A stretch of 54,654 nucleotides of DNA from Actinomycetota bacterium (GCA_947449035.1 CANFQC010000011.1:1-54654), one strand, 5' to 3'. Numbered from the stretch's first letter, positions 30,900 through 41,509 are shown. A program made the numbers and translations. Notes: a model not told the origin generated them from the letters alone.

Positions 30900-33167
30900 T
30901 CAGACTCGGTAGGCGTCGTAGACGCCCTCAACATTACGTACAGCCTTGATGACCGACCCCAGGTGCTTGGGATCTGCCATCTCGAAGGTGAATCTCGAGT
31001 AGGCAATACGGTCGCGTGACGTAGTGACCGAGGCGCTCAGAATATTGACATGGGTATCTGAGAGGGTCCTCGTCACATCGCTCAGTAGGCGAGCTCGGTC
31101 AAGTGCTTCGACCTGAATATTGACCAGGAAGAGGCTGCTCGATGTCGGGGCCCATTCAACCTCGACGATTCGGCTGGGCTCAGCGCGCAAGCCCGGGACA
31201 TTGATGCAGTCATCTCGATGAACTGACACACCCGCTCCGCGAGTAACGAAGCCCAGAATCGTGTCACCCGGAACCGGGGTGCAGCAGCGGGCGAGCTTCA
31301 CCCAAACGTCCTCAGCACCCTTGACCACTACGCCGACATCTCCGGCCGTGCGCGTGCGCTTGGAGATACCCGAGGGCACGAAGGCCTCGGCGACGTCGTC
31401 AGCAGCTCCGTCGACTCCCCCAGCGGCATCCACGAGCCGACTAATGATGGTGGTCGCACCGATGCGGCCATCTCCGACGGCTGCATAAAGCGCTGAGACA
31501 TCGGGCTGGTGGAACTCGGCCGCAATGCCGCTGAGCGACTGGTTCGTCAGTAGACGTTGGAGCGGAAGCCCCTGTTTACGCATAGCTCGGACGATGGCTT
31601 CCTTACCCTGCTCAATCGCCTCATCGCGTCGTTCGCGGGAGAACCAGGCTTTGATCTTGCTCTTCGCGCGAGCCGAGGCGACAAAATTCAGCCAGTCGCG
31701 CGACGGACCGGCTCCTTCGGCCTTGGACGTGAAGATCTCGATGACATCGCCGTTATCGAGGGTTGACTCAAGCGGCACGAGTTTGCCGTTGACGCGGGCT
31801 CCGACGCATCGGTGGCCCACTTCTGTGTGCACCGAGTAGGCAAAATCGACGGGCGTGGCCGACGTTGGGAGGGCTACGACGTCACCCTTAGGCGTAAATA
31901 CAAAGACTTCCGAAGAACCCAGGTCGTACCGAAGAGCGTCCATGAACTCGTCTGGATCTTCGGTCTCTCGCTGCCACTCCATGAGCTGTCGTAGCCAGCC
32001 AAAATCATCTGGACCGGATTTCCCGCCGACATCCGTCTGCTTGTATCGCCAATGTGCTGCGACGCCAAATTCCGCAGCCCGATGCATATCGAATGTCCGG
32101 ATCTGGAGTTCTACGGGCTTGCCCTCAGGGCCAATCACTGATGTATGCAAGGACTGGTACATGTTGAACTTGGGCATCGCGATGTAATCCTTGAAGCGCC
32201 CCGGAACAGGGCTCCACTTCGAGTGAAGTACGCCGAGAACGGCGTAGCAGTCGCGAACAGAGTCCACCAGGATACGAACGCCCACGAGATCGTAGATTTC
32301 AGCAAAGTCTCGGCCTCGTACGACCATCTTTTGATAAACCGAGTAGTAGTGCTTCGGACGACCAGTGACAGAAGCTCGGATCTTGCTGGCGCGAAGGTCA
32401 TCCTCAATATCGTCGAGCACACTTCGCAGATACTGATCTCGGGAAGGTGCACGTTGACCCACGAGTCGCACGATCTCATCATACATCTTGGGATGCATCG
32501 TGGCAAAGGCTAGATCTTCGAGTTCCCACTTGACGGCGTTCATTCCCAGTCGATGCGCCAACGGCGCATAGATCTCAAGGGTTTCACGAGCCTTGCGTTG
32601 CTGGCTTTCCTGGGACATCCACTTGAGCGTGCGCATGTTGTGGAGTCGATCGGCGAGTTTGATGACCAGTACGCGAATATCGCGTGCCATGGCCACGACC
32701 ATCTTGCGCACCGTCTCAGAAGCAGACGCTTCGCCATACTTCACCTTGTCGAGCTTGGTGACGCCATCGACCAGTTGCGCGATCTCGTCGCCGAAGTCCT
32801 CACGGAGGGCGTCCAGGGAATAGCCGGTGTCTTCGACTGTGTCGTGCAGCAGGGCCGCAGCGAGCGTGGGCGTGGTCATACCGAGATCAGCAAGAATCGT
32901 GGCAACGGCTAGCGGGTGCGTAATGTACGCCTCGCCTGATCTCCGGGTTTGGTCACGGTGCAGGTACGCGGCCATGTCATATGCCCGCTCAAGGACCCGC
33001 GTGTCACTCTTCGGATGGAACTGTCGAAGGGTCCTGAAAAGAGGCTCAAGCTCTGGATGTGAGGCTCGCGGTGTGACGAATCGAGAAAGTCTCGACCTAA
33101 ATCCGCCTTGATCAGAGTTGACTGGCGGCATGGTTGAAGAGGATGCCTGTGCTCCCTCATCTGCCAC
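30900..33167 (-). CDS. rel: Bifunctional (p)ppGpp synthetase/hydrolase Rel
   Basis: Stringent-response enzyme, 755 residues. The HD hydrolase domain is intact ([14 protein letters not shown] and [12 protein letters not shown]); the synthetase domain shows [23 protein letters not shown] and [20 protein letters not shown], where the RFKD loop is the basic form typical of bifunctional Rel rather than synthetase-only RelA. TGS ([15 protein letters not shown]), a zinc-finger-like region ([11 protein letters not shown]) and a C-terminal ACT domain complete it. GTG 33167 follows TGAGGAGG. A TAGAAT hexamer at 33191-33196 may be its own -10 element. It lies downstream of secF with 58 bp between them. 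Confidence 0.97.
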   Translation of the reverse strand: MADEGAQASSSTMPPVNSDQGGFRSRLSRFVTPRASHPELEPLFRTLRQFHPKSDTRVLERAYDMAAYLHRDQTRRSGEAYITHPLAVATILADLGMTTPTLAAALLHDTVEDTGYSLDALREDFGDEIAQLVDGVTKLDKVKYGEASASETVRKMVVAMARDIRVLVIKLADRLHNMRTLKWMSQESQQRKARETLEIYAPLAHRLGMNAVKWELEDLAFATMHPKMYDEIVRLVGQRAPSRDQYLRSVLDDIEDDLRASKIRASVTGRPKHYYSVYQKMVVRGRDFAEIYDLVGVRILVDSVRDCYAVLGVLHSKWSPVPGRFKDYIAMPKFNMYQSLHTSVIGPEGKPVELQIRTFDMHRAAEFGVAAHWRYKQTDVGGKSGPDDFGWLRQLMEWQRETEDPDEFMDALRYDLGSSEVFVFTPKGDVVALPTSATPVDFAYSVHTEVGHRCVGARVNGKLVPLESTLDNGDVIEIFTSKAEGAGPSRDWLNFVASARAKSKIKAWFSRERRDEAIEQGKEAIVRAMRKQGLPLQRLLTNQSLSGIAAEFHQPDVSALYAAVGDGRIGATTIISRLVDAAGGVDGAADDVAEAFVPSGISKRTRTAGDVGVVVKGAEDVWVKLARCCTPVPGDTILGFVTRGAGVSVHRDDCINVPGLRAEPSRIVEVEWAPTSSSLFLVNIQVEALDRARLLSDVTRTLSDTHVNILSASVTTSRDRIAYSRFTFEMADPKHLGSVIKAVRNVEGVYDAYRV

Positions 33168-33190
33168 GACGCCTCCTCACGCGATACCCA

Positions 33191-33196
33191 ATTCTA
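33191..33196 (-). promoter_or_regulatory. Possible -10 element for rel
   Basis: On the minus strand this hexamer reads TAGAAT, one base from the TATAAT consensus, 23 bases before the rel GTG. No matching -35 hexamer is visible, so this is suggestive only. Confidence 0.3.
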
Positions 33197-33225
33197 CGGG
33201 CAGGCGATCAGGGGTGGGTGCAGCG

Positions 33226-34269
33226 CTAGCGCTTGGACCGCGGTTTGCGTCGACTCGGCCCGCTCTCCGATGAATCCGCATTCTCCGTTGAGCCCGAATC
33301 CGTGGACTTTGACGTCTGGTTTCGGCGGGCTAGAACGCGGGTACGCAATGCCTTCATTTCCGGCTGAGCCTCCTTGAGGGAGACCAGGAACGGGGTGGCG
33401 ATGAAGATTGATGAATAGGCACCCACGGCCATACCGATAGCCAAAGCCACAGCCAGATCGAGAAGCGTGCCTGCACCGAGGAATCCGGCTCCCACAATGA
33501 TGATCGCCATCACCGGTAGCAGTGCCACGATTGATGTATTGATGCTTCGCATGAGGGTCTGATTGACCGCCAGGTTTGCCGCGTCACTGTAGGTCTGCAT
33601 CGCCTGGCCGGTGATTCCCCGCGTGTTTTCCTTGACCTTGTCGAAGACAACAACGGTGTCGTACAGCGAGTACCCGAGAATCGTGAGGAAACCAATGACC
33701 GTCGCGGGTGTCACCTCTAGTCCGGTCAAAGCGTAGATACCGACGGTGATCACGAGGTCATGCAACAGCGCAAGTAATGCAGCTATAGCCATTCGCCACT
33801 CGAAATAGATGCTCAGGAACACCATTACGAGCAAGATGAAGACGATCAGGCCCTGTAGGGCCTTCTTCGAAATCTCGGCACCCCACGTTGGGCCGACCAC
33901 CTGGGTCTTCACGTCACCTGGGCTGATTCCACACGTCTTAGCCAACTCTGCGCCTAGAACGACGCTCTCCTCTGGCGTGAGGGTCTCCGTCTGGACTCGA
34001 ATCGTGCCAGATGCGGTCTGAGTGACGATCGCCTGAGCACCGCTGCCAGTCTCGGCCACGGTGCGCGCCTGCTCAACACTGCACGTGGCGTTCGGCAGTG
34101 AGAAATCGGCGCCTCCACGGAATTCAATGCCCAAGTTAAGACCGCGGAAAAGCAGCGCTCCGACCGCAACAATCAAGATGACTGCGGAGATGATGTACCA
34201 GCGACGTCGGTGGCCAACGAAATCAATCGACGCCTGACCGCTGTAGAGACGTTGTCCGAGATTGCTCAT
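33226..34269 (-). CDS. secF: Protein translocase subunit SecF
   Basis: Partner of SecD in proton-motive-force-driven late-stage protein export. The 347 residues give six membrane helices: the first after the amphipathic start (WYIISAVILIVAVGALLF), a periplasmic P4-like loop with LNLGIEFRGG, then five clustered C-terminal helices including WRMAIAALLALLHDLVITVGI and LGYSLYDTVVVFDKVKEN, both SecF signatures. The last ~40 residues are a basic Ser/Arg/Lys-rich tail, common in actinobacteria. ATG overlaps the secD stop by four bases. A 12-bp palindrome AGCGCTAGCGCT spans its stop codon. Confidence 0.96.
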   Translation of the reverse strand: MSNLGQRLYSGQASIDFVGHRRRWYIISAVILIVAVGALLFRGLNLGIEFRGGADFSLPNATCSVEQARTVAETGSGAQAIVTQTASGTIRVQTETLTPEESVVLGAELAKTCGISPGDVKTQVVGPTWGAEISKKALQGLIVFILLVMVFLSIYFEWRMAIAALLALLHDLVITVGIYALTGLEVTPATVIGFLTILGYSLYDTVVVFDKVKENTRGITGQAMQTYSDAANLAVNQTLMRSINTSIVALLPVMAIIIVGAGFLGAGTLLDLAVALAIGMAVGAYSSIFIATPFLVSLKEAQPEMKALRTRVLARRNQTSKSTDSGSTENADSSESGPSRRKPRSKR

Positions 34270-36023
34270 GACTGGCCACCTTCCTTCGCCTCGCGACGTC
34301 TCGCCCCGGCAACAGAAGGAGGCATGGACGCTTCAGGCGTGGTCATCTTGCTCGTATTGAGGCCGGTCCAGCGAGATCCTCGCTGCATCCAGTTCGTGCG
34401 GCCCATCAGAACCACGATCGGGTGGGTGAACCAGAAGGCCACGATGATGTCGATCACCGTGGTCAAACCGAGGACGAAGGCGAATCCACGAACACTTCCG
34501 ACGGAAAGCACGTAGAGCACCACTGCCGCAAGGATCGACACGAAGTCGGCAGCCAGCAACGTGCGCCGTGCTCGAACCCAGCCACTGTCGCAGGCCTGGC
34601 GTAACGATCGACCCTCGCGAATCTCATCGCGGATGCGTTCGAAGTAGACGATGAAGCTGTCAGCGGTAATGCCGATAGCCACAATGGCGCCGGCTACACC
34701 AGCAAGAGTCAGGGTCAGCCCAATGGCCTTGCCCATCACCACGAGACTGAGGTAGACCACAACGCCCGCGACGATGAGCGAGGCGATTGCCGCAATTCCG
34801 AGGGCGCGGTAGTACAGAAGCAGGTAGAGCATGACCAGTGCCAGGCCGAGGAGGCCTGCCAGGATGCCGGCCCGCAACTGGTCGTTACCGACCGTCGGCG
34901 AGATGGAGGTGACGTCGACAGGTTCCAAGGTGACCGGGAGCGCGCCGTACTTCAGTACTGCGGCGAGGTCATTCGCCTCCTGCGAGGTGAAATTGCCTTC
35001 GATCTGAGCCTGCCCACCGAGGATCGGCTCGTTGAATCGAGGCGCAGATACGACCGTTCCATCAAGCACGATTGCGAATGCGTTACACGGATTTGCGCCT
35101 GCTGTTCCACACTCCGGAAGCGCGGCGAGAGTCTTGGAGGCTTCAGCGAGTGCTGAGGCGCCCTCAGAGTCGAACTGCAAGGAGACAACCCAACCGACAC
35201 CGTTTTGCTGCATCACGGCATTGGCGCTCGTCACATTGGTGCCCTTGATGAATGCGGGCTGCAGGTTGTACTTCGCCGCACCAGTCTTCTCGCAGGTGCC
35301 GAGCCACTTCGTCGGATCATCAGGCGTTCCGCCCTTGAATACCTCGGGATTGGCACAGTCAAGATTGGCCACCTGCTCTTGGAAGGCGGCCGAGTTGTCG
35401 GCTGACTGCACGATCGTGGTTCCAGCGGCAGCAGTTCCTGACGCACTTGGCGACGCGGAGCTCGACGTTGAAGCCGATGCTGAAGCAGCGGGCGACGCAC
35501 CTGTGCTGGCCGCCGGTGACGCCGACGGAGATGCAGAGGCCGACGGAGATGCAGAGGCCGACGGAGATGCAGAGGCCGACGGAGATGCAGAGGCCGATGG
35601 TGAAGCCGACGCCGTTGCTGCAGAAGCGGGATTCAGAATCGCCCAGACCGGACGGAAATCAAGGAGTGCGGTGCGCTGGACGAGTTCTAGGAGGCGATCC
35701 TGTGAGAGACCAGGCACCGAGACGACGATCGTTGCTCCATCACCGCTGCCCTGAGTGGTGACCTCGGACTCCGCGACGCCCAGACCGTCAACGCGCTGAC
35801 GCAGGATCGAGACGGTCTGCTGGAGCTGTTCGTCGGTCATGGTGGCGCCCTCAACCACGGGCTTGGGCTGAAGGGTGATCTGCGTGCCGCCTTGCAGATC
35901 AAGACCAAGCTTTACCGAATGCTCGCTGCCTGGCCAAAAAGCCCATGCCGCTAGACCCACGATCAAGATAGTGAGCGCGACCAGCAAACGCAGCGGGCGT
36001 ACAGATGTCACGGGACGAGCCAC
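34266..36023 (-). CDS. secD: Protein translocase subunit SecD with Ser/Ala/Pro linker
   Basis: Membrane subunit of the SecDF complex. GTG 36023 is preferred: GAGG at 36031-36034 (complement) lies seven bases upstream and the yajC stop just precedes it; a TTG at 36053 would overlap yajC. It has 585 residues. The first helix is followed by VKLGLDLQGGTQITLQP, and the C-terminal half has five helices including GNDQLRAGILAGLLGLALVM and AIGITADSFIVYFERIRDEI. Between the P1 sub-domains (encoded about 35430-35635) is a low-complexity stretch built of Ser-Ala-Ser-Pro units, partly from an 18-bp DNA tandem repeat. yajC-secD-secF are contiguous and coupled. Confidence 0.96.
   Translation of the reverse strand: MARPVTSVRPLRLLVALTILIVGLAAWAFWPGSEHSVKLGLDLQGGTQITLQPKPVVEGATMTDEQLQQTVSILRQRVDGLGVAESEVTTQGSGDGATIVVSVPGLSQDRLLELVQRTALLDFRPVWAILNPASAATASASPSASASPSASASPSASASPSASASPSASPAASTGASPAASASASTSSSASPSASGTAAAGTTIVQSADNSAAFQEQVANLDCANPEVFKGGTPDDPTKWLGTCEKTGAAKYNLQPAFIKGTNVTSANAVMQQNGVGWVVSLQFDSEGASALAEASKTLAALPECGTAGANPCNAFAIVLDGTVVSAPRFNEPILGGQAQIEGNFTSQEANDLAAVLKYGALPVTLEPVDVTSISPTVGNDQLRAGILAGLLGLALVMLYLLLYYRALGIAAIASLIVAGVVVYLSLVVMGKAIGLTLTLAGVAGAIVAIGITADSFIVYFERIRDEIREGRSLRQACDSGWVRARRTLLAADFVSILAAVVLYVLSVGSVRGFAFVLGLTTVIDIIVAFWFTHPIVVLMGRTNWMQRGSRWTGLNTSKMTTPEASMPPSVAGARRREAKEGGQS
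35521..35592. repeat. 18-bp tandem repeat inside secD
   Basis: Four exact consecutive copies of GCCGACGGAGATGCAGAG (35521-35538, 35539-35556, 35557-35574, 35575-35592), flanked by diverged copies on both sides. On the coding (minus) strand each unit encodes six residues of the Ser/Ala/Pro linker. Because 18 is a multiple of three, gain or loss of units changes linker length without shifting the reading frame. Confidence 0.95.
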
Positions 36024-36033
36024 AGGAATTCCT

Positions 36034-36315
36034 CTACTCGGCCGGGGCGTCAATGACGGGCGTTATCACCCGGGACACGGCAGCGGGCAGGATGCGAATG
36101 ACTACACCGGGAGCGATGGACAACTCGATCTGCTCGGGGGTCGAGGTCACCACGGTGCCGAAAATGCCGGAGCTGGTCATGATGTCTGTGCCGGGACCAA
36201 TGTTCGAGACGAGTTCTGCCATCTTCTTCTTGCGGTTCTGCGAAGGCCGGATGACCAGAAGGTAGAACACGGCAACGATCAGGATTAGGGGCAGGAAACT
36301 GCCGATGTTCTGCAT
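36034..36315 (-). CDS. yajC: YajC, Sec translocon accessory protein
   Basis: Small single-pass membrane protein associated with SecDF. The 93 residues begin with one hydrophobic helix (LPLILIVAVFYLLVI, about 8-22), then the family signature RPSQNRKKKMAELVSNIGPG and the conserved beta-hairpin DIMTSSGIFGTVV. GAGGAG lies upstream of ATG 36315. It follows ruvB with a 62-bp gap that includes a loopless 12-bp palindrome, GCCCCGCGGGGC, at 36333-36344. Confidence 0.95.
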   Translation of the reverse strand: MQNIGSFLPLILIVAVFYLLVIRPSQNRKKKMAELVSNIGPGTDIMTSSGIFGTVVTSTPEQIELSIAPGVVIRILPAAVSRVITPVIDAPAE

Positions 36316-36377
36316 GAACTACTCCTCGATAAGCCCCGCGGGGCACAGTCGGGCCAGCCTATCGGCTCCCCCAATGC

Positions 36378-37403
36378 CTAGAGATCGAGTGTGCCCTGTG
36401 CGGTCTCGGGCCGTAATCCGAGGTGCGCCCAGGCTGCTGGTGTTGCGACTCGCCCCCGTGGGGTGCGCATCACGAGACCGAGACGCACCAAGAAGGGTTC
36501 AGCCACCGTCTCAATGGTCTCGGGCTCCTCGCCTACAGCCACGGCGAGGGTGGACAGACCCACCGGGCCACCCCCGAATCGACGCACCAGCAAGTCCAGA
36601 ACAGCGCGATCAATCCGATCGAGTCCGAGGTGATCGACCTCGTAGAGATCAAGGGCCGCCTGTGCCGTATCGAGATCGATATCGCCTGTGCCGTGTACCT
36701 GAGCCCAGTCGCGTACGCGGCGCAACAGCCGGTTGGCGATGCGAGGTGTTCCCCGGCATCGTCCAGCAATCTCCGCAGCGCCTTCGTCAGTGATGCTCAT
36801 TTCCAGTAGGGAGGCCGAACGCTGGATGATCACGATCAAGTCGACAGGGTCGTAGAAGTCCAGATGCGCGGTGAAACCGAAGCGATCGCGGAGCGGACTT
36901 GGAAGCAGACCAGCTCGAGTGGTCGCGCCGACAAGTGTGAAGGGGGCAATCTCGAGCGGAATCGCCGTGGCGCCTGGCCCCTTGCCCACGACGACGTCGA
37001 CACGGAAGTCCTCCATGGCCAGGTAGAGCATTTCCTCGGCCGGCCGTGAGGTTCGGTGAATTTCGTCTAGGAAGAGCACCTCACCCGGCTGCAGACTCGA
37101 GAGCACCGCGGCCACGTCGCCGGCGTGCTGGAGCGCTGGACCGGATGTTATTCGCAATGGAGCTTGCATCTCCGTGGCAATAATCGTGGCAAGGGTGGTT
37201 TTGCCGAGTCCTGGCGGTCCGCTGAGCAGGACGTGATCCGCCGGTCGCTGTCGGCGACCTGCAGCCTCGAGTACGAGCCCAAGCTGGGATTTTACGCGTT
37301 CTTGCCCGACGAATTCTGAGAGTCGAGTCGGACGAAGTGCACCCTCGACGACAAGGTCATCGGGGTAAGGCTGTGCATCGACGATGCTCTCATCGCGTGC
37401 CAT
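36378..37403 (-). CDS. ruvB: Holliday junction branch migration helicase RuvB
   Basis: AAA+ motor that drives Holliday-junction branch migration with RuvA. Of 341 residues; Walker [10 protein letters not shown] at 62-70, Walker B LFLDEIHR, the RuvB beta-hairpin and sensor I motif [18 protein letters not shown], and the C-terminal winged-helix ending in [16 protein letters not shown]. It starts one base after the ruvA stop. ruvC-ruvA-ruvB is the usual actinobacterial order. Confidence 0.97.
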   Translation of the reverse strand: MARDESIVDAQPYPDDLVVEGALRPTRLSEFVGQERVKSQLGLVLEAAGRRQRPADHVLLSGPPGLGKTTLATIIATEMQAPLRITSGPALQHAGDVAAVLSSLQPGEVLFLDEIHRTSRPAEEMLYLAMEDFRVDVVVGKGPGATAIPLEIAPFTLVGATTRAGLLPSPLRDRFGFTAHLDFYDPVDLIVIIQRSASLLEMSITDEGAAEIAGRCRGTPRIANRLLRRVRDWAQVHGTGDIDLDTAQAALDLYEVDHLGLDRIDRAVLDLLVRRFGGGPVGLSTLAVAVGEEPETIETVAEPFLVRLGLVMRTPRGRVATPAAWAHLGLRPETAQGTLDL

Positions 37404-37404
37404 G

Positions 37405-38013
37405 TCAGGACCTATCCAGTGAGCGCAAAGCGGCCTTGAGAAGCACCGGGATGTCAGCGGCTCCGGCTGAAATCTGCTCGTCGGCCAGTGCTGTTACCTC
37501 AACGATGGCTGAGTCTGCCTCCTTGGCTGACCAGCCAAGCGAGGTGAGTCCAGCGTGCACACTCGATTGCCAACCGCCGGTCGAGAAGGAGGTTGCAACC
37601 GAGCCCGACGATGCGGCCCCGATTCGATCACGAAGTTCCAGAATCACTCTCTGAGCACCTTTGGCGCCAAGTCCGGACACCTTGGTCAAACTCTTGGCAT
37701 CATCCGATGCGATGGCGCGGCGCAGATCATCTGGGCTCATCGTGGCAAGAACTGCCAGAGCAATGCGAGGTCCTATGCCGTTGACGGTCTGCACGAGCTC
37801 GAAAACAGATCTCTCGTCGGGGTCGAGGAACCCATAGACGGTCCAGGAGTCCTCACGAATGACCATGGACGTAATCAGCTGCACGTGCTCGCCCACCCGA
37901 AGTGACACAGCGGTGGCCGGCGTGACGGTGACCGTTACTCCGATAGGCCCAACATCGACAACCAGTGAATCGCTGGCGATCGCCACGACACTGCCACGCA
38001 CGAACGAGATCAT
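37405..38013 (-). CDS. ruvA: Holliday junction DNA-binding protein RuvA
   Basis: Tetrameric junction-binding partner of RuvB. ATG 38013 is chosen: it overlaps the ruvC stop as ATGA and yields the typical N-terminus [13 protein letters not shown], giving 202 residues. The N-terminal OB fold (1-65), the two helix-hairpin-helix motifs in [14 protein letters not shown] and [18 protein letters not shown], and the C-terminal RuvB-contact domain ([13 protein letters not shown]) are all visible. Confidence 0.96.
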   Translation of the reverse strand: MISFVRGSVVAIASDSLVVDVGPIGVTVTVTPATAVSLRVGEHVQLITSMVIREDSWTVYGFLDPDERSVFELVQTVNGIGPRIALAVLATMSPDDLRRAIASDDAKSLTKVSGLGAKGAQRVILELRDRIGAASSGSVATSFSTGGWQSSVHAGLTSLGWSAKEADSAIVEVTALADEQISAGAADIPVLLKAALRSLDRS

Positions 38014-38525
38014 CGAGCTGCCGCCTGGAGCGCTGCAGCGATCTTGGCCTGGGCGGCCCCTCGCCAGACGTGGCACACGGCAATTGCCACAGCGTCAGAT
38101 GCATCTGCCGGCTTGGGCGGAGCGGGCAATTGGAGAAGTCGAGTCACCATGGCTGTGACCTGTGCTTTGTCAGCGCGACCATTGCCAGTCACGGCCGCCT
38201 TAACCTCCGTAGGCGTGTGGGTAGCCACAGGGATCCCACGACGGGCAGCTACTAAGAACCCCATCGCTGCGGCTTGAGCAGTGCCCATGGCGCTGCGCAC
38301 ATTGTGCTGGCTGAAGACACGCTCGACGGCCACGACTTCGGGCTGATATTCGCCCACCAGACCCTCTAGAGCTTGCTCTACGAGAAGTAGACGCTCAGGA
38401 AGGGCGAGGTCAGGCGAGGTCGTGATCACGCCGATGTAGAGGGCATCGAGCCGTTGGCCTGGCGCACCGGAGATCACGGCCACACCGCAGCGGGTGAGAC
38501 CGGGGTCAATCCCGAGTACGCGCAT
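38010..38525 (-). CDS. ruvC: Holliday junction resolvase RuvC
   Basis: Endonuclease that cuts Holliday junctions, RNase H fold. ATG 38525 has GGAGGG four bases upstream and gives 171 residues opening [14 protein letters not shown]. The four catalytic acids fit D7, E68 ([10 protein letters not shown]), D141 and D144 ([14 protein letters not shown]). It overlaps ruvA as ATGA. The 100-bp gap upstream toward yebC contains a weak inverted repeat, CCAAGC/GCTTGG, with a 17-base loop. Confidence 0.96.
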   Translation of the reverse strand: MRVLGIDPGLTRCGVAVISGAPGQRLDALYIGVITTSPDLALPERLLLVEQALEGLVGEYQPEVVAVERVFSQHNVRSAMGTAQAAAMGFLVAARRGIPVATHTPTEVKAAVTGNGRADKAQVTAMVTRLLQLPAPPKPADASDAVAIAVCHVWRGAAQAKIAAALQAAAR

Positions 38526-38625
38526 CAGCCCTCCGAGAGTCATCCGAACATGTGTTCGACACTCTAATGGGCTTTACGGGTGCCGCCAAGCACTGAGACG
38601 GCGCGGCGGCTTGGGGCCACATGGC

Positions 38626-39378
38626 CTAGTCGATGGCCGCCATGACCTCGTCGCTGACATCAAAATTCGCGTAGACGTTCTGGATGTCGTCGCAGTCCTC
38701 GAGGGCCTCAATAAGCCGGAAAACCTTTCTGGCCCCGTCTTCGTCGAGTTCCACGGTCATGGTGGGCATGAACGTGGAGTCGGCTGACTCATAGTCCATG
38801 CCGGCTGCCTGGACTGCCGTGCGCACGGCGACCAGATCCGTGGCTTCCGAGACGACCTCAAAGGATTCTCCGAGATCGTTGACCTCTTCAGCTCCCGCAT
38901 CGAGTACCACCATGAGGAGGTCATCTTCCGTCAATTCAGAGGTCTTCGGGACGATCACGACCCCCTTGCGGGTGAACAGATAGGACACGGAGCCCGGGTC
39001 TGCCATTGAACCGCCGTTACGTGTCATGCCAACGCGAACCTCGCCTGCCGCGCGGTTTCGGTTATCAGTAAGGCACTCAATGAGCACAGCAACGCCGTTG
39101 GGGCCATAGCCCTCGTACATGATCGTCTGCCAATCGGCACCGCCGGTTTCTGCACCCGAGCCACGCTTTACCGCCCGCTCAATGTTGTCGGCGGGCACGG
39201 AGCTCTTCTTCGCCTTTTGGATGGCGTCATACAGAGTGGGGTTACCGGCAGGGTCGGCGCCACCGGTGCGGGCCGCTACTTCGATGTTCTTGATCATGCG
39301 CGCGAAGAGCTTGCCGCGCTTTGCATCGATGACGGCCTTCTTGTGCTTGGTCGTCGCCCATTTGGAATGGCCGCTCAT
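38626..39378 (-). CDS. yebC: YebC/PmpR-family protein
   Basis: A 250-residue member of the YebC family, long annotated as a transcriptional regulator; some family members have been linked to translation of difficult motifs. The family opening [20 protein letters not shown] is intact, followed by [29 protein letters not shown] and the C-terminal domains. It overlaps the pdxT stop by four bases. The pdxS-pdxT-yebC-ruvC order is typical for actinobacteria. Confidence 0.95.
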   Translation of the reverse strand: MSGHSKWATTKHKKAVIDAKRGKLFARMIKNIEVAARTGGADPAGNPTLYDAIQKAKKSSVPADNIERAVKRGSGAETGGADWQTIMYEGYGPNGVAVLIECLTDNRNRAAGEVRVGMTRNGGSMADPGSVSYLFTRKGVVIVPKTSELTEDDLLMVVLDAGAEEVNDLGESFEVVSEATDLVAVRTAVQAAGMDYESADSTFMPTMTVELDEDGARKVFRLIEALEDCDDIQNVYANFDVSDEVMAAID

Positions 39379-39983
39379 GCTGCCTGCCTCACCATCTCGA
39401 CAAAGTACTGATGAACCCGGGTGTCCCCGGTGAGCTCGGGATGAAAACTCGTCGCGATGAGGCTTCGGTCTCGAACCGCCACGATCCTACCTTCGGCATC
39501 CCCTGAACTCACTCGACCGAGTACTTGGACCCCCGGACCGATCTCCTCGACCCAAGGAGCCCTGATGAAGATTCCAGGGAAGGGATCGCCCTCGATGCCA
39601 GCCAAATCAATTCCACCCTCAAAGGAGTCCACTTGCCGTCCGAATGCGTTGCGACGAACGGTCATGTCGATACCGCCAATTGTTTCCTGGTCGGGGCGAC
39701 CATCGAGGATCCGGTCAGCGAGCAGGATCATTCCGGCGCAGGATCCATACATGGGGAGACCCGATTTGGCCGCTTGGCGCAAAGGCTCCATGAGGCCGTC
39801 AATGACAGCCAATTTGGAGATCGTGGTGGATTCGCCACCGGGAAGAATTATTCCGGACACCCTGGCGATATCGGAAGCATGTCGAATGTGGATTGCCGCA
39901 GCCCCCGCCGCCTCGAGCAGCTGCACATGCTCGCGTACGGCGCCTTGAATAGCGAGCACGCCGATCACCGGCGTGGAGGTCAC
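39375..39983 (-). CDS. pdxT: PdxT, pyridoxal 5'-phosphate synthase glutaminase subunit
   Basis: Class I glutamine amidotransferase that delivers ammonia to PdxS. Its 202 residues carry the [12 protein letters not shown] opening, the oxyanion-region LPGGESTTI, the nucleophile in YGSCAGMI and the catalytic His and Glu in [13 protein letters not shown] overlaps join it to pdxS (39980-39983) and yebC (39375-39378). Confidence 0.96.
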   Translation of the reverse strand: MTSTPVIGVLAIQGAVREHVQLLEAAGAAAIHIRHASDIARVSGIILPGGESTTISKLAVIDGLMEPLRQAAKSGLPMYGSCAGMILLADRILDGRPDQETIGGIDMTVRRNAFGRQVDSFEGGIDLAGIEGDPFPGIFIRAPWVEEIGPGVQVLGRVSSGDAEGRIVAVRDRSLIATSFHPELTGDTRVHQYFVEMVRQAA

Positions 39984-40951
39984 CAGCCTCGATCCTCCAG
40001 GCGATGATGCACGGGGATGTCGGCAACATTGATCCCGACCATTGCTTCACCGAGACCACGAGATACATCAGCAATAACGGCCGGATCGTTGTAATGACGT
40101 GTTGCGCGGACGATCGCCTCAGCGCGCTTCAATGCATCGGCCGGACTCGCGGTGCCTGAACCTGACTTGAAGATTCCGGATCCAACGAATACGCCGTCGG
40201 CACCAAGCTGCATCATCATGGCTGCATCAGCGGGTGTCGCAATGCCACCAGCAGTAAAAAGCACCACAGGTAATGCGCGCTTCTTGGCCACCTCGACCAC
40301 CAAGGCGTACGGGGCCTGGAGCTCCTTTGCCGCAACATATAGCTCGTCCTCGGCCATCGACGAGAGCCGATTGATCTCGGCTCGGATGGTGCGCATATGA
40401 GTCACTGCATTGGAGACGTCACCAGTACCGGCTTCGCCCTTCGACCGGATCATCGCCGCACCTTCATTGATGCGACGAAGTGCCTCACCTAGATTCGTGG
40501 CTCCGCATACGAAGGGCACCGTGAACTGCCACTTATCGATGTGATTGGCGTAGTCAGCCGGGGTCAGGACCTCAGATTCGTCGATGTAGTCGACTCCAAG
40601 GGATTGGATCACCTGAGCCTCGACGAAATGGCCAATGCGCGCCTTGGCCATGACGGGGATGGACACCTCGTTGATGATGCCTTCGATCATGTCTGGGTCG
40701 GACATGCGAGATACGCCACCTTGAGCGCGAATATCGGCCGGAACACGCTCAAGGGCCATGACGGCCACGGCGCCAGCGTCCTCCGCGATGCGAGCCTGCT
40801 CGGGAGTAACGACGTCCATGATGACGCCACCCTTGAGCATCTCGGCCATGCCGCGCTTCACGCGATCGGTACCCACAACTGCAGACGCGTCTGACACGTC
40901 GAACCCCTTATGACTTTCGACCTCACAGCAGTCGCTGTGATGGATCTTCAT
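39980..40951 (-). CDS. pdxS: PdxS, pyridoxal 5'-phosphate synthase
   Basis: Synthase subunit making PLP from ribose 5-phosphate, glyceraldehyde 3-phosphate and ammonia. The 323 residues contain [20 protein letters not shown] with the first Schiff-base lysine region, [44 protein letters not shown] and the phosphate-binding [19 protein letters not shown]. The N-terminus is about 20 residues longer than usual and includes an odd Cys/His-rich start ([10 protein letters not shown]); a shorter start at an internal GTG is possible. GAGGG precedes ATG 40951. Confidence 0.95.
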   Translation of the reverse strand: MKIHHSDCCEVESHKGFDVSDASAVVGTDRVKRGMAEMLKGGVIMDVVTPEQARIAEDAGAVAVMALERVPADIRAQGGVSRMSDPDMIEGIINEVSIPVMAKARIGHFVEAQVIQSLGVDYIDESEVLTPADYANHIDKWQFTVPFVCGATNLGEALRRINEGAAMIRSKGEAGTGDVSNAVTHMRTIRAEINRLSSMAEDELYVAAKELQAPYALVVEVAKKRALPVVLFTAGGIATPADAAMMMQLGADGVFVGSGIFKSGSGTASPADALKRAEAIVRATRHYNDPAVIADVSRGLGEAMVGINVADIPVHHRLEDRGW

Positions 40952-40960
40952 CGTAGGCCC

Positions 40961-41509
40961 TCAGCGTGTGACTAGCCCGTCGGGCACTGAGTCGTCCATT
41001 TCCCATGACTGTGGCCACGGCGCATGACCGGCCAGCCGAAGCGTGCGCACGAGGGTCTGGCTCCGAACCGCTCTGCATGCCCGGACAGCGTCATTGAGGA
41101 AGCGACGACCCAGTTCAACACGTCTACAGGCGGCATCAAGTTCGGCGAGCAGTTCAGAACCGGACTCCGTGCCCCGAATCAGGGCCAACTCCTCAGGCTC
41201 GCCCAGGGCGATCACGAGTGCTTGTGTGAGCGCGCTCTCAGCGCCAGCGCGGGCGAGGTTGTCGTTCTCCCCCGCGGTTCTAGCCCCGTGCGCCGCTTCG
41301 GCGACGACGATCGCAGACGCAGGGTCCATGACGCCCGATGTCGCCAGCTCCAGGGCGACGGCAGACCTGCGCAGTAGTAGGGCATCGAGCGCTAGGACCG
41401 AGGTGTCAATGCGCTGATGGAGGCGATCGAGGCGACCAGCAGTCATGCTCAGATAGAGACCGAAGACCAGCAGAACCAGGACGATGACGACTACCCAGGC
41501 CCACGACAT
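40961..41509 (-). CDS. LemA-like membrane-anchored protein
   Basis: A 182-residue protein with an N-terminal membrane helix (WVVVIVLVLLVFGLYLSM, about 5-22) and a helical domain. The segment RLDRLHQRIDTSVLALDALL followed by LRRSAVALELA resembles the LemA-family core (a helix with an R/N-x-x-D pattern and L-x-R-R), and FLNDAVRACRAVRS resembles its Y-N-x-A-V-x-x-Y motif, so a LemA relationship is likely but not certain. Its function is unknown. Its ATG shares one base with the pimA stop (TGATG), tying it to mannoside synthesis, and it precedes pdxS by nine bases. Confidence 0.55.
   Translation of the reverse strand: MSWAWVVVIVLVLLVFGLYLSMTAGRLDRLHQRIDTSVLALDALLLRRSAVALELATSGVMDPASAIVVAEAAHGARTAGENDNLARAGAESALTQALVIALGEPEELALIRGTESGSELLAELDAACRRVELGRRFLNDAVRACRAVRSQTLVRTLRLAGHAPWPQSWEMDDSVPDGLVTR

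Noticed and set aside
35521-35592. secD repeat as a CRISPR-like or origin iteron array
   Set aside because: Units are contiguous, in frame and coding, so a protein linker explains them.
36333-36344. GCCCCGCGGGGC palindrome between ruvB and yajC as a terminator
   Set aside because: It has no loop and no U-tract, and the neighbouring genes are likely to be read through.
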